Source: Rhododendron vialii (lineage: Eukaryota > Streptophyta > Magnoliopsida > Ericales > Ericaceae). Taken from it: 64,000 bases of DNA. Location of the stretch: the NCBI RefSeq assembly GCF_030253575.1, contig NC_080569.1:15494001-15558000 (forward strand). The letters run 5' to 3'. Below, piece by piece: positions 12,100-24,790 of this stretch (the first letter of the stretch is position 1; every line of letters starts with the position of its first letter). The notes beneath the pieces were generated by a model. That model saw only the letters and a list, made by a program, of their open reading frames with translations, was not told where the DNA came from and ran no database searches. The translations under genes were made by a program, and so were the position numbers.

Positions 12100-12988
12100 G
12101 CCTGGTGCTGGTAGAGGGTGGTCTACAGAGAGAGACCTTGTTGCAGTCAGTGTCACAGATCGGAAAAGCATTTTTCTGGGTTAGTTTTATGTTCTCGATT
12201 TGATCTGAGTTTTTTTGTGTGTCTTTATGCAGAAAATTTTGTTTTTGTTAAGCAATTTCTGGAAATTGAAAAGTTATTTGTGATTTGAAGTGGGTATTTC
12301 ACTATGGGATTTGATGTGATTGTTGTTAGTTATTGCATCGTTTCAATTTGTTCGGTTAGTGGTCGCTGTTGTGGTACTGCATGAGCTCTTCTGCGTGTTT
12401 GCGAGATTTTTTTGTGTGCAGATTTTGAGATTCTAGCTTTTCAAAATCAGTTTGTAGTGTTTGCCGAAAATTCTTGATTACGGATTCTCGAATTCTACAG
12501 ATTTTGAAAAGGTAAAAAAAGAATGAAATTCTCAAAATCTAAAAAGGTAAGTTTGGGTAGTTTTTGGGATTTTGCTACACAAATTCCCAAAAAAAGAATG
12601 AAATTCTCATAATCTCGCAGCTGCAACAAACAAGTTTCTTAACTTCTACAAAAAATCGGAATCTAAAATCTGCAACAGAATCTGAAGCTAAAATTTAAAA
12701 TTTGTATTTACAACTATCGCGAACACGCCCCTTGAATCTTATGGGTAGTTCGTGAAATTCAGTTCTCACTACCTTAAAATCGTACCAAAATTTTGATTGT
12801 AGAAGTAGAAGACATTTTTAGGTTCTTATTGAAATTTTGGAGGACTGGCTCTTTGCCATGTAGTTTTATACCAATGTTTGTACGATAAGGTTTTACGTAG
12901 TTGAATATTCTAATTGTTTGGTGTCTAACCTTTGCTGTGTCCTTATTTCTTTGCCTAAATGAATTCAGTTACGCATTTTGGTTCCAAG

Positions 12989-15497
12989 ATGGTTGCACAA
13001 GGCTTCACAGTGGATTTGAATAAACCCTTGGTCTTCCAGGTGATCTGGGTTCTGTATCATTCAGGATGTCATTCCTTTTATTTCAGTTAGAATGCCTAAT
13101 GCTAAACAAAGATAAAAATAAAGATGTGCAATTATGTCATTCTCATTTCATGTACTTTTCTTTGTTCATTTTTTTGTTTTGTTTTCTCAAATGAAAATTA
13201 GTAATGGATCTTTTATTGGAGACATTCATATAACTCAGATTTTGGAACTTGACTCTAGTCTCAATCGAGTGTGGGCAACAAGTACCCAAGTTCAGAATTT
13301 TAATCGAAATAGCAAAATTTTCAAGTCCGGGGAATTTAAGTTAAAAGATTTTGACTTGACAAAATTTGTCCGCACAGCACTCCCTACTCAGTTTTCATCA
13401 TGCATAACCTTTTTAATACTATTTCATTCTCCTTTGTAATCTATTTTGGCCACCTTTCACAGGTAGGCCACCTTGGAGAGGCTTATCAAGAATGGGTTCA
13501 CCAGCCTATTGTTAGCAAGGAAGGCCCTCGATTTTTTGAAAGCGACTTTTGGGAGGTAATACCTTTTCTTTCTTTCTTTCTTTTTCAATATTACAAACTA
13601 AGCAATTCACTTGTGAAGACATGTCATTTGACTGTTTGCTTCATCTATTTTATTCAATCAATTTGTAGTTTTTTTGTTATAGTGCCATTGGTTAATTGTA
13701 TCAGAATGAAAACTGCTGCTTCCTTGACTAATTTTGCTTGACGCAGTTTTTGACCAAAAATGAGTGGTGGGTAATTCCTCTTATCTGGCTGCCAGTTGTA
13801 TGCTGGAGCATCTCCTTGTCTGTTCGGATGGGCCATACGCCTCTTCATATAGCATTGATGATGGTCTTCGGTATTCTTATATGGACATTGATCGAATACA
13901 CTTTGCATCGCTTCCTCTTTCACATCAAAACAAAGAGCTATTGGTTAGTCTCTCTTCTTCTCTCAGAAAAAACGAGCATTGATGACTAGAACTTATGTTG
14001 TCTAATATTTGTCATATAGGGGAAACACCATACACTATCTTCTTCATGGTTGCCATCATAAGCACCCCATGGATGGACTACGCCTTGTTTTTCCACCTGC
14101 TGCAACAGCTGTACTTTGTGTGCCTGTATGTATTACTTACATTTGCTACATTTCTACTTGTCAGTAATTTTAGAAGACTAGGAGAGAACATATTTGTGTG
14201 CGGACTACTTAGATATCCTGCTGGGTTACTGGCACTGTGAATGTGTCCTTTTGTTCATTGGTCGAGGCTGATAATTGCTGGTGACTTATGCAATCTGTTT
14301 ACGTGCTTTCTAAGTCATTTTAGTGACTAATTGGTCAATTTGGAATGCACGATTTGAATCTCTTATAGAAAACAAGCATATATCTGTATGAACTTGGGTC
14401 CATGTGCTTCTGATTAGATTTCTATTGATTGACTCAATTGTTTCTATTTCTGCCAGTTCTGGAACTTGGTTAAACTCGTATTCACTCCATCTCTCACTCC
14501 TGCTATGTTTGGAGGTGGTTTACTTGGTTATGTGATGTATGATGTCACCCATTACTACTTGCACCATGGACAACCGACAAGCGAAATACCCCGAAATCTT
14601 AAGGTAAGAGCAGTAGCTGCTGTTGCAACTTGTAATAGAGGGTTCCAAATATTTGCATCCTTGCCTCATTGGTTTATGGTGAAGGTTATCTGGTATCAGC
14701 TTATAAAAGTGTGGCATTTTCATTTCAAACCCAAACAATCTCCATTGTGCCATGTAATTTCAGAAATGCCACTGCCACTTTTCCTGTATCAATTTTCTCT
14801 TTATATTTCATTCCTATGACGAGCGTGGTCCGCAAGTGTCCCAATCAAAAGACCTTCTTTTAGTTGAACGCTTGGGTTATGTTTGGTAAAGTTTCCCTAA
14901 CTTTGGTTTTGTTTACGAAAAAGTCTAAGAACTGATAACTCAATCACAATCCATGACTGTAAATGTTTCAAGAAATGCTAACAAATTGCAATGTTGTTGA
15001 AAGTTCTAAAAAAAGAAGATGGTTTCACTTGTTTTGGAAACAGCTTTTATCTCTCCTTCGTTTCGCACCACCCCTAGCCATCGCCTCCCCCACCTCCCAA
15101 CTCAGGCCACCACCTCCTTGACTCCCTTCTGTCTGCAACCTATCAAACGACAGCCACCACTTGCAATGATCCTTCTGTGACTACCTTCCCTCCAGCTACT
15201 CCTCAAGTCAATCATGCGTGCAGGAAACATGTTTCTTGTTTCGACAAATAAACACAAAAACTTGTTTATTGTCAATGGAAGATAGAAACCTGTAAGCTTT
15301 ATCAAAAAGTGTTTTCTGGGAACGGGCTTCCTCTTTTTTGTCTGAGTTTGATTGTTTTTTATTTTTTATTTTTGCAGAAATATCATTTGAACCATCATTT
15401 CCGGATCCAGAACAAAGGCTTCGGTATCACTTCGTCGTTATGGGACAAGGTATTCGGAACCCTACCTCAATCAAAAGCAGCTGGAAAAAGTAAATAA
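12989..15497 (+). CDS. FAH: Dihydroceramide fatty acyl 2-hydroxylase (FAH), complete
   Basis: Six exons join in frame: 12989-13039, 13463-13555, 13747-13943, 14020-14125, 14457-14603 and 15378-15497, giving 237 aa, the length of the Arabidopsis FAH proteins. All introns are GT-AG; the shortest is 76 bp. The protein starts MVAQGFTVDLNKPLVFQ, the family's standard N-terminus, which fixes the start. It lacks the cytochrome b5 domain of yeast and animal homologues, as in other plants, so it needs a separate cytochrome b5. Conserved iron-binding histidines are HRFLFH (about residue 104), HYLLHGCHHKHP, HYYLHH and HLNHH; two hydrophobic segments precede the first box. Its role is 2-hydroxylation of sphingolipid acyl chains in the ER. 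An AG acceptor at 12967-12968 just before the ATG suggests a 5' UTR intron beginning near 12180, which is inference. It is the intact partner of the copy at 1-1876. Confidence 0.95.
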
Positions 15498-16100
15498 TTT
15501 CGTTCTTAAGAATGGCTTTTGTTCAATGGTCAGGCCACAATGTTTAGGTGACTTGAACATAGTTTTCTTCCTCATCATTCTTATTAGTCCTTTATTTCCC
15601 TCAATTCTATGGCATGTTTTGTCCTTTGAAATGATTCCCCAAGTTTAGTATGTCAGGATGGTATTGATTGATTCATTCTTTCTGTATGAAATGAATTGAT
15701 TGTGTCGGTATTTCTCGATGAAATTGTCTTCTATTTGTTTTCCCTGAGTTTATCCCTCCATCTGTTATTTTCACAGTACTCATTCCAGCGAAGTTGTAAA
15801 TTTACTCAATGAGAAATTTACTGAATTGTTTTTGAAGGTGGCCATTGTTACTCTTGCGTTTATGCTCCGAGGAAATTTCTGTTGTATAAATGCACTTCCA
15901 CTTCCCCTTCTCCATCTTTTGTAAGGGTCCTTTGGCTGGGAGTTGATAAGTTTATAGGTTTTGTCAATGTTAGACTCATCGTTGATAGTGGTGGTGGGTT
16001 GACCGTTACGAAACCCTTCTGAGTCAGAATCCTCTTCCTGGTTTCTTGTCTTTCAAGTTAGTCCTATGAGAAGGATGTCGAACGACGTCCTACACCAAGG
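15498..16100. other. 3' flank of the FAH gene
   Basis: Probable 3' UTR followed by non-coding sequence. No confident polyadenylation signal and no gene. Confidence 0.45.
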
Positions 16101-16226
16101 GAAGACCTGAAATTGATGGGACACTTTCTAACAAAGGTAAGATAGTGTCTATTCTACCTCGAGGAAGACCTGAAATTGATGGGACACTTTCTAACAAAGG
16201 TAAGATAGTGTCTATTCTACCTCGAG
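16101..16226. repeat. Perfect 63-bp tandem duplication
   Basis: 16101-16163 and 16164-16226 are identical by eye, each starting GAAGACCTGAAATTGATGGG and ending CTACCTCGAG. The period is a multiple of three and the frame on the plus strand stays open through both copies and on to 16441. I recognise no protein domain in that frame and it has no ATG start. Confidence 0.9.
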
Positions 16227-16543
16227 GCTCAAGTTTGCATTTTGGATACCCTAATAATACATCTCCAGCAGCAAATGATATGAGCACATCTATTTTGACG
16301 TCGTTTATACAAGTGATGGTGGATTCGACTTACGACTCTGCGAGTGATGATGAGACTATCGATATTTGTGAGAGCTCTTGGAAAAATGAATGTGAAGGTG
16401 GATGTGCACCTATCGTATCGTTGTTGATCATGGGCTATTAGTATCATTCAGTATTCTGTTGAGCACTCAAGAAAATGGAGGGTTTTACCGAGACTTTCAG
16501 TTAGATTGGAGATTTTTGTAGGGGTGAGATAGTATAAGAACTT

Positions 16544-16550
<7 letters not shown>

Positions 16551-16591
<41 letters not shown>
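16551..16591. repeat. (CT)n microsatellite
   Basis: About 20 uninterrupted TC dinucleotides, preceded by a C-run and followed by a short CA run. Confidence 0.95.
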
Positions 16592-16592
<1 letters not shown>

Positions 16593-16707
16593 ACGCACAC
16601 ACACTTGACTTTCCTATATCCCACCGATGCGGCAAATTACACTTAAGCACTGTATCCCACCGACGAGGGAGCGGGACGTTACACTCTAACCATTTGAGAA
16701 AAAATTA

Positions 16708-17113
16708 TTTCCGGATGAGGTGGAAACTATGGGGTTTCCGCCTCCCATTGTAGGCCCATCGTGCATTCACTACAGTAATCTGAATCATTCATCTTGTAAA
16801 TTTCGCAAAATAGTGTATTTACACAAAAAATCAGATTTATCGGACCTTTATAGGTATATCAAAAATTTGAATTTTGGTTTATAAAACGGACGGTCATGCA
16901 CATTTTAACTTAAAAACTATTGACAGAATCCAGGTCGTCCGTCTTATATACCAAAATTTAATTTTTGGTAACCTATAAATGTTCGATAAAGCAGATTTTT
17001 TTGAGTGAATACACGATTTTGCGAGATCTACAAGATGAACGGTTCAGATTACCGTAATGAACGCACGACGGAGCCCACAGATGGTGGTGGAGGGTTTTCA
17101 CCTCATCCAGACA
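16708..17113. mobile_element. Foldback MITE of about 400 bp
   Basis: Long inverted arms: TTTCCGGATGAGGTGGAAA at the left and its complement version TTTTCACCTCATCCAGA at the right, with pairing continuing through AATCTGAA/TTCAGATTA and TTATCGGACCTTTATAGGT/ACCTATAAATGTTCGATAA. Centre near 16910. No coding capacity. Confidence 0.75.
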
Positions 17114-17194
17114 TAACTCACTCTCTCTAAAACTCTAAATTAACAACCACATTTTTTTTGATAAGCAATTAACAACCACTTATTAACACAAATT

Positions 17195-17585
17195 TGGATT
17201 CTAGTTTTTACAAACAGAAAGTCTGCTCACACAAGCTATTAGTGCACAGATTTTGTTGTGGAACTCACTACGGATCCCACACAAATAATTCAAGCTGTTC
17301 ATTAAATGTAAAACATTTTTTTAAAGGTTTCCGTAAAAAATCAGCTCAATCCGATATCTATAGATGCTCTATTCAATCATCTAACTTTTTATTCATATTT
17401 CAGGATAATGAAAAGTTAGACAATTGGATTGAGCATCTATAGGTATCGGATTGAGCTGATTTTTCGTGGGAACCTTCAAAAAAATGTTTTACATTTAATG
17501 AATGGCTCGGATTATTTGTGTGGGACCCGTGGTGGACCCACAACGAAAAATGTGCACCGATTATCTGTGTGTAGCAGGATTCTTT
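17195..17585. mobile_element. Foldback MITE sharing a core with 55233-55588
   Basis: Arms of about 190 bp pair around a centre near 17400. The inner arm reads AAAAATCAGCTCAATCCGAT on the left and its complement on the right; the outer arm pairs CACACAAATAATTC with GGATTATTTGTGTG. The core AAAAATCAGCTCAA(T/C)CCG is shared with the element at 55233-55588. Confidence 0.75.
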
Positions 17586-17872
17586 TACAAATTGGGTGAT
17601 AGGAACCTAGAAAAAATACAGCTGTAACTCGCAATTGTATCGTTCATCTAATCATTTGTTTCAAACACGTAAGAGCTCTAAATTCACTTTATACCTTGAC
17701 TTAAACTCATACGAGATACTCAAAATTTTCACCAAATCGATAGATACTAAAAAATTTACTCAAAATTTTGAAGACTAGTTTTGGTTTTCACAATTCCAAC
17801 TATACCATTAGTAAAGTTTTTTTCCCTCAAATTTCTGCTTAACATCTGGTTTGTCCATTAGAGTACTCAATA

Positions 17873-18358
17873 CTACATCCGTCCATATATAAGTGTTCGG
17901 CCCGCAAACCTAAGTCTTTAAAAATGTGCATTTGTTTCGCTAAAAAAATTACTCCCTCCGTCCCTTTTTAAGTGTCCTGCTTCGTAACTCCAACTTATTA
18001 AAAAGACATCATTATTACACTTTTCACATCAACTTTTTCCTCCACTTTCCTTACTTACCCATCATCATTACACTTTTACTCACTAACTTTTCAAAATAAA
18101 ATTTACTTTTAGGGACAAAATAGACAATACACAAACTTTTACCCCCCTAACTTTACAAGATGGACACTTATTAAGAGACAGCCCAAAATGGAATACTGGA
18201 CACAAAAAAAGGGACGGAGGGAGTATTATTTTCACAAATGAATAGATAACAATGAGTTCTATTATATTGTGAAAAAAATAGATTTTTTTAACTAAAAATA
18301 TGCATATTTTGTAAAGCCTAAATTTGCGCATCGGACACGTATTTAGAGACAGAGGGAG
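17873..18358. mobile_element. Stowaway-like MITE interrupted by another MITE
   Basis: The outer element starts CTACATCCGTCCATATATAA and ends GAGACAGAGGGAG, flanked by TA on both sides, which is the Stowaway (Tc1/Mariner) signature. It is split by a second element of the same type at 17952-18223. Confidence 0.65.
17952..18223. mobile_element. Inner Stowaway-like MITE
   Basis: Termini CTCCCTCCGTCCC and GGGACGGAGGGAG are perfect complements and are flanked by TA (17950-17951 and 18224-18225). It sits inside the older element at 17873-18358. Confidence 0.85.
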
Positions 18359-18770
18359 TACCAAATAAAGTTTTTACTCAAATTTTTATTATAAAACTTT
18401 AGTAAAAATCAGAGTGAGAGTTGGAGATGCTCTTATAATAGAAGATCGATTCCCGATGAACTAAACTTTTCAAAAACTAAAATTAATTGATTTTGTTCAC
18501 CCAAAAGATAAACTTAATACTTCTAGTAAAATCATTTGGGGACATTAACTTTAGAGTTTCTCAGTCTATTACTACTAATCATTTGTGGAGATGCTCTTTT
18601 TTTTTTTATTATATAAAAATAAAATTAGCAAAAAATGGAACCAAATCTAACCCATTTCTCACCCAAAAAACAACTACATGCAGCATCCCATTTAACCCAA
18701 TTCAGGCTATTCAGCACAGTTTTATCCGGGATCATACTGGGTGGGTCAGGCCCATGGTTGCAGGCCACTT

Positions 18771-18830
18771 CATCGGGCCTTGGTTCGGAAGGTGACTTGC
18801 TATCGGGCCTTGGTTCGGAAGGTGACTTCC
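18771..18830. repeat. 30-bp tandem duplication
   Basis: Two nearly identical copies of a 30-bp unit containing CGGGCCTTGGTTCGGAAGGT. It preserves a reading frame on the minus strand, but no domain is recognisable in the surrounding frames (18625-18976). Confidence 0.8.
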
Positions 18831-19921
18831 TAATCCATACTGGACCAACTTGCACCGACTGTGCTTCCAATCCGGGTCGGTTCGATTTGTTCGGTTGGTA
18901 TTCGTTTAGTTCTCTTTTTTCTGTCCCCCCAAAATCAAATGTCCGCCATGAGTTCACTGTAAAAACTGGGGTTTAGTTCAAGCATACCGGATACCGGATA
19001 CGAGAGCAGACACAGAGACAGAGACAAAGAGAATCTCAACCCGCGCTCGATCGACTTGAACATGGCCATCTGATGCATTCTTTCTACACCAGAAGGTCAG
19101 TGTACGTACCACTATCTCTTTCTGTCCCTCTCTCTCTCCCTCACACACACACATATATAACTAGAGGCCAAAGCAGATGCGATGCGTGTGCAAGTACTGA
19201 AATTTTTAAATTGATAAGAACAGATACTAGATTTAAACAAATCGAATTTTGAGTAAAAGATGACAATCACACAAATAAATCTTACAGTCTTAGTGTCTCC
19301 AATGTTCACAACGGCTGGAATTGCTCTTTTCGATCCTCTGAAAACCTCGATCGACTTCTCTGGCAACAAACTACGGTACTGGGGAATCTTGGGCAACAAC
19401 AATATCCAAAAACAAGTCTGCAGTGCACCATTAGAGATTTACTTAGCATTAGAGATATTCTAAATTGTATTGGATTAGCATCAGAGGTGTTCTGTGGGTA
19501 CGTACTAAGAATTTTCCCATTTTGGAAAATGCTGATAGAATTTCGTTGTACTTCTTCTGTGTAATTATGAGTTTTTTTTTACCTGATCATGGGTACGATT
19601 GTTTGTGTGAAGAAGAGAGAAGAAGAAAAGAAAGGATTAGGTTGAGGTTGTCAGTAAACTGTATTTTTGGAAGTTACAGTTTTTGGAGTAGCAACGTGGG
19701 TTGGGGAGTTCAATCATGAACTTACTATTTTGCCCAAATTTTAATTGCCCATAAGAAGTCAATGAAAGGGCAATTATGAAAAATACTTTTGTGACGGGTT
19801 TCAACTTTAAAAAATGGGAGACACCAAATTGGTGCTCTCCCTTTATATATTAGAATAGATAGATATTTACCTATATATGTATCTATATGTATATACACAT
19901 ATTATTATGTGTGTTTGTCTA
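18831..19921. other. Intergenic, no gene seen
   Basis: Short CT and CA runs near 19125-19155 and AT-rich sequence. No supported coding region. Confidence 0.4.
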
Positions 19922-20105
19922 TCTCTATTATAAAACAAAAGGGTGTGGGGACAAGTTGTTGGAACGGCTCAGATTCATTTGATCCAAAGGCTGTAGTGCT
20001 TCCTCCCACTTCCCGGTTAAGTGTCCATGGTTTTCACCTAAATCACACAACTGCCATCCTCTTTCAACCGAGATGCGTAGTGCCGTAGGCACGGGCTAGC
20101 ACTAG
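19922..20105 (+). mobile_element. Short non-autonomous Helitron (184 bp)
   Basis: The 5' end TCTCTATTATAAAAC follows an A (19921). The 3' end has a GC-rich hairpin (GTGCC-GTA-GGCAC) a few bases before the terminal CTAG, which is followed by T (20106). TC at the start, hairpin plus CTRR at the end, and insertion between A and T are the defining Helitron features. There is no coding capacity, so it would depend on a Rep/Helicase elsewhere. It lies directly beside a (TA)n tract. Confidence 0.75.
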
Positions 20106-20130
20106 TATATATATATATATATATATATAT
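20106..20130. repeat. (TA)n microsatellite
   Basis: About 12 TA units, squeezed between the Helitron 3' end and the next MITE. Confidence 0.9.
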
Positions 20131-20497
20131 CAGGGTGGCTCCGAGGATACCTAAAAAAACACCCCAAAGTTTCCAATCAAATTTTGATGATGCGAATCAT
20201 TCTATATGTTTAAAAAGTGTTTTTAAGGGTACTCACGAAAAATCAACTCAAAATATAACCGAGAAGTGCTCGATCCCTATAATTTTTTATAAAACAATTA
20301 TATAGACATTTATGAAAACTGTTTGGATCAAGTACTTTCTAGTCATATTTTGTACTGATTTCTTGGAAGTACTTTTAAAAACATGTTTTAAATACATTGA
20401 ACGATTCAGATCATCAAAATTTGATCGAAACTATGAGATTGAAATTTGAGATATTTTTTTAGATGTTTTTTTTAGGTGTTTCCCGGGCGGTTTTGGG
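20131..20497. mobile_element. Foldback MITE, same family as 46494-46858
   Basis: Arms pair around a centre near 20310: ATCAAATTTTGATGAT on the left with ATCATCAAAATTTGATC on the right, and ATACCTAAAAAAACA with a TTTTTTTTAGGTGTTTC end. The sister copy at 46494-46858 shares both arms and the order of internal motifs. Confidence 0.75.
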
Positions 20498-20562
20498 ACA
20501 CTTGAAAAAACATCCAAAGAACATCCCATTTCAACCCTCCATTTCAAGAGCTGAGATTAAAT

Positions 20563-23500
20563 TAGGGCTGGCCACGGTCGGATTTTTTTTCGGATTTTGG
20601 TCGGGTTGGACCCGACCCGAATAATGTCGGATTGAGTACTTGCCACCCGAACCCGACCGTGGACAGTGTCGGGCTCCGACCGAACTGTTGTCGGATTGAG
20701 TTGGTTGGGTTCGGTCGGATAATCGGATTGGGCCAATTTTGTTGGGCCGCTTGGGCCATTATTTGGGCCAGTTTTATTTTTCTGGGCCATTTTTTTATAA
20801 AATTCTTTGGTTATTTTGGGCTAGTTTTCCACCATTTCAGCAGGCCAAATGGCCCAAAAATTAATATAAATATTTTGGGCCATGCCCCATAGCTCAATCC
20901 AAGGGTCCAAGCCCTGTTTTCGAGTTTCCACATTTCTCAATCCAAATTCCAAACATAAAAGCACAAAAGCACAACCACAAAACAAAAAATAAAGCCAACA
21001 TTTTAGCTGGAAATGTTTTCTAGTTTCCAGAGAGCACTAGAGCAGCCAGCTCTCAGCACTCTCCAGTCTCCTCCCCTGTTTTCTCAGCACATTTTCAGTT
21101 TCTAGTTTCCACCTCCACCACACAGCAAAAACACACAAAAAAAATTACAGAGACCAGCCAACTCTCTAGTCTAGTAGTCTCTACTCTCCTGTTTTTTCAG
21201 CAACCATACACAAACACAACCAATCAACAAGTCAAAATATTATCAGTTTTCCACCACTATATTACAAGTTCAAACGACCACCAAAACAACTAAACAAGTC
21301 TAAAATGATTAAAAGAAGTCCATAATAATTTAAATTAGCCAATACTCCATAGTGCTGCTGCTCCCAAGTCTCAACCCCATATTTCTCATGTCCGTTCAAA
21401 GTTCAAACTTGTTACATAGAAAGAAAAATTAGAAGACAATTAAAAACTTCATAGATTTTTTATTTTTTTTGATAAGTTAAAACTTCAAAGATCATCAAAT
21501 AACATCTGTTGTTATGTTTTACCAAGGTCCAAAGCCCCATCAATCCCTAAGAAGCATCATCAGTTTGTAAGAGTTCTGAAAAAAAAAAAACTTAATTCAA
21601 TACAATACTAGAAAATGTTGACTGAATAGACCAAATCAATTAAATTGTAGACCAAATGGTCCAGATCAATTAAATAAAATTACCTTGTTCAAGATCTTCA
21701 ACTTTATCCATAGCCTGTCGAAGAGAGATTGGAACCGTGCTTAAAAGCCAATTTTGGGTGCATACAAGAGTCTCGACCATTGACGGTGAGAGTGAACTCC
21801 GAAATTGATCAAGTACGCGACCACCCGTACTAAAAGCCGACTCAGAAGCAACGGTAGACACGGGCATAGCTAATACATCATGCGCTATTTTAGACAAGAT
21901 TGGATACTTGTTGGAATTGTTCTTCCACCACACCAAGATATCAAAATCCGGATTGTCCCTACGTTCACACAAATCCCCCAAGTACTTGTCTACCTCCGAG
22001 GAACAAACACTAGAATACTCATCCTCCAAGTAAGTGTCAAATTCCATAGCTAAATTCAAGCGAGAATCACAATCCTCATTCTCCACTCTCGGCATTGGAC
22101 TTGCACTAGACACATGTTGTCTAACTTCACCCTCTTTTGCATAAGAATCATACAATCGATTCAAAACATCCTTCACTTTTTTCTCCATTTTCTCACCCTC
22201 CGCCTTCCCTTTGGATTTTGTATAGCAAAACTTCACCAACCTTAACTTAAACCGGGGATCCATTGCCACTGCCACATAAAGTAGGGGATTGAATTTCTCT
22301 TGATCCCCCCAATACCTCTCAAATTTTCTTTTCATTTCAATTGCCATTGAAGACATATAAGGATCTCGGTTGGCGATTAATTCATCTATCTTCACTTGAA
22401 CCTCATACAACTCATGAAAGAACATATTGGATGTGACAAATAGAGAAGCCGAAAATTTCTTGGTTGCATCATAAAAAAGTTTTAAGAATGTAACAAACAA
22501 CCCACACTTCTTCCAATCAAGCTTGTTTGGGATAGTTGGTTGTCTTGGAGTTGGGACACTAATCATATGGCTCCCACCTAGGCCCTCCAACTCCAATGAG
22601 AAATCCTCATCGCCTTCCTTTATGCCAAAATTTTTTATGAAACTACTATCTTCCTCCCCCATTCTTTGGAATGCCTTCTCAAACTTGATGGCTACTTCTA
22701 ACATTAAGTAAGTGGAATTCCACCAAGTACACACATCAAGACACAGTTTGTTTCGACTTAATTTTCTCCTTCTCCACACACTTATTAAATGTCTCCATTC
22801 TTTGTGGAGAAGATCTTACATACCTCACAACATCACGAACATGGAGAATAGACTCACTAGTATCTTTCAACCCCTCAACAACAATAAGATTCAAAATATG
22901 TGCACAACATCGCATATGTATATACTCATGCTCCAAGACAGTCCTTTTCCAATCCATTGTTTTCCGTTTCAAGTACTCAATAGCCGTGGCGTTCAAACTT
23001 GCATTATCTACCGTCAAAGTAAAAATACCATCAACATTCCATTTCAGCAACAATGACTCAATTTTCTTGCCTATGGTAACTTCCTTATGATCTTCAATTT
23101 GACAAAAGTTTAAGATTCTCTTTTGTAACTTCCAATCATCATCAATGAAGTGTGCAGTGAGACACATGTAGTTAAGATTTTGAATTGATGTCCATGTATC
23201 AGTCGTGAGGCAAATCCTACGACCCTTCAAGAATTTTTTCAGTTTTCCCCTCTCATTTTTATGAATTGCACCAACCTCTCTAGTTATCGTTTGGCGAGAA
23301 ACCGATGAGAACTTAGGTTGCATGACCTTACAAAATTTTCTGAACCCAATCCCCTCAATGAACCTAAAAGGTAGTTCATCAATGATGACCATTTCGGCAA
23401 GAGCTCTCTTACAATCGTCAAAAGAAAAGACATGCGTCACAACGTCAACACTGCCCCCGTCTGTGGGTCGAAATGAAAGGTTTTGTTGTCCATGTTGGTC

Positions 23501-24753
23501 TCTATTAGGATATAGTGGGCAAGCGGGGATGTGAGCTTTCAAATTACTAACGCCATGTTTTTTACTTTCAGCCGCGTATCGTTTATTACAATACTTACAC
23601 TCAGCCCATTTGGTTACCCCCTCCTCTTTAATATCATTGAAGTGATCCCAATAAGGAGATCTATATCTTTTTCCAGGCTCTTTTTTAGGTTTAGGCACTC
23701 GTGGTGGAACCTTTCTTTTGAGTCTATTTTCAGTATTTTGTCCAACTTCAACTACTGTATCATCTTGAACATCAATAACATTGGCATTCGTAGACACAGG
23801 AGGATTAGAATTACCTCCAAGTTCAACTTCTTCAACATCTACAACATCATCCTCAAGTTCCCTACCAAGCGTGAATCAAAATTGCTTGAATCCATCACCT
23901 ACAAACAAGTGTAATCAAGATCAATAAACTGCAATGCTGCCAATGCATATAGATATAGTGCTAACCAGTCGAAATAAGAGAAAAAATTAGCTTTACTGTT
24001 TTCTTTTGCTTTACCAGTCGAAAATGAAATAGAATCATAAAATTAGTTTTAGTGCTACAGGCCTACAGCCTACACCAGTTGAAAATAGAAGCACAGACTG
24101 TTTTTTTTTTGCTTTACGCCTTTATCAGTCGAAAAATTAGCTAGCTACACAGCCTACACCGCTCGGAAAAAATCAGCCAAAAACTCACTAATCTACAGCC
24201 AAAAAGGGGGAAAAATTAAGTGCTACACTAGTTGAAAATCGAAATAGAATCAGAAACTGTTTTTTTTTTTTGCTTTACGTTTTTATCAGTCAAAAATTTA
24301 TCTACACCAGTCAGAAAAAACCAGCTCACTGATGATTGATCTTATAGCCGAAAAGGGGGAAAAAAAAAATTAAACCAGGGGGTTTTTCGGTTTGATCGAT
24401 TCAACTATTCAAGCCCTATCCATCCCAATCAAATACTCTATCAAGTATCAATTCATCAGATCAAAATCACATCAGATCAAAATATTTTCGTAAAGCCTTT
24501 AACTGTAAACATCAACCACCAGTCCACCGCCGGCGCGCCGCCACTCACTTCCAGAGACAGAGAGACTGTGAGAGAGAGAGAGAGAGAAGTACCAGATTTA
24601 GGCGACGATCGGCTGCAATCGGCTACGAACGAGAACGAGGGAGTGGTCCACAGAATCTGGAGATCTAGAAATTCAAAACTAAAAGTTAAAAAATTAAATC
24701 ATAATGAAATTATCAATACTATGGAGAATCGGAGATCGGAGACTGACGTGAGC

Positions 24754-24790
<37 letters not shown>

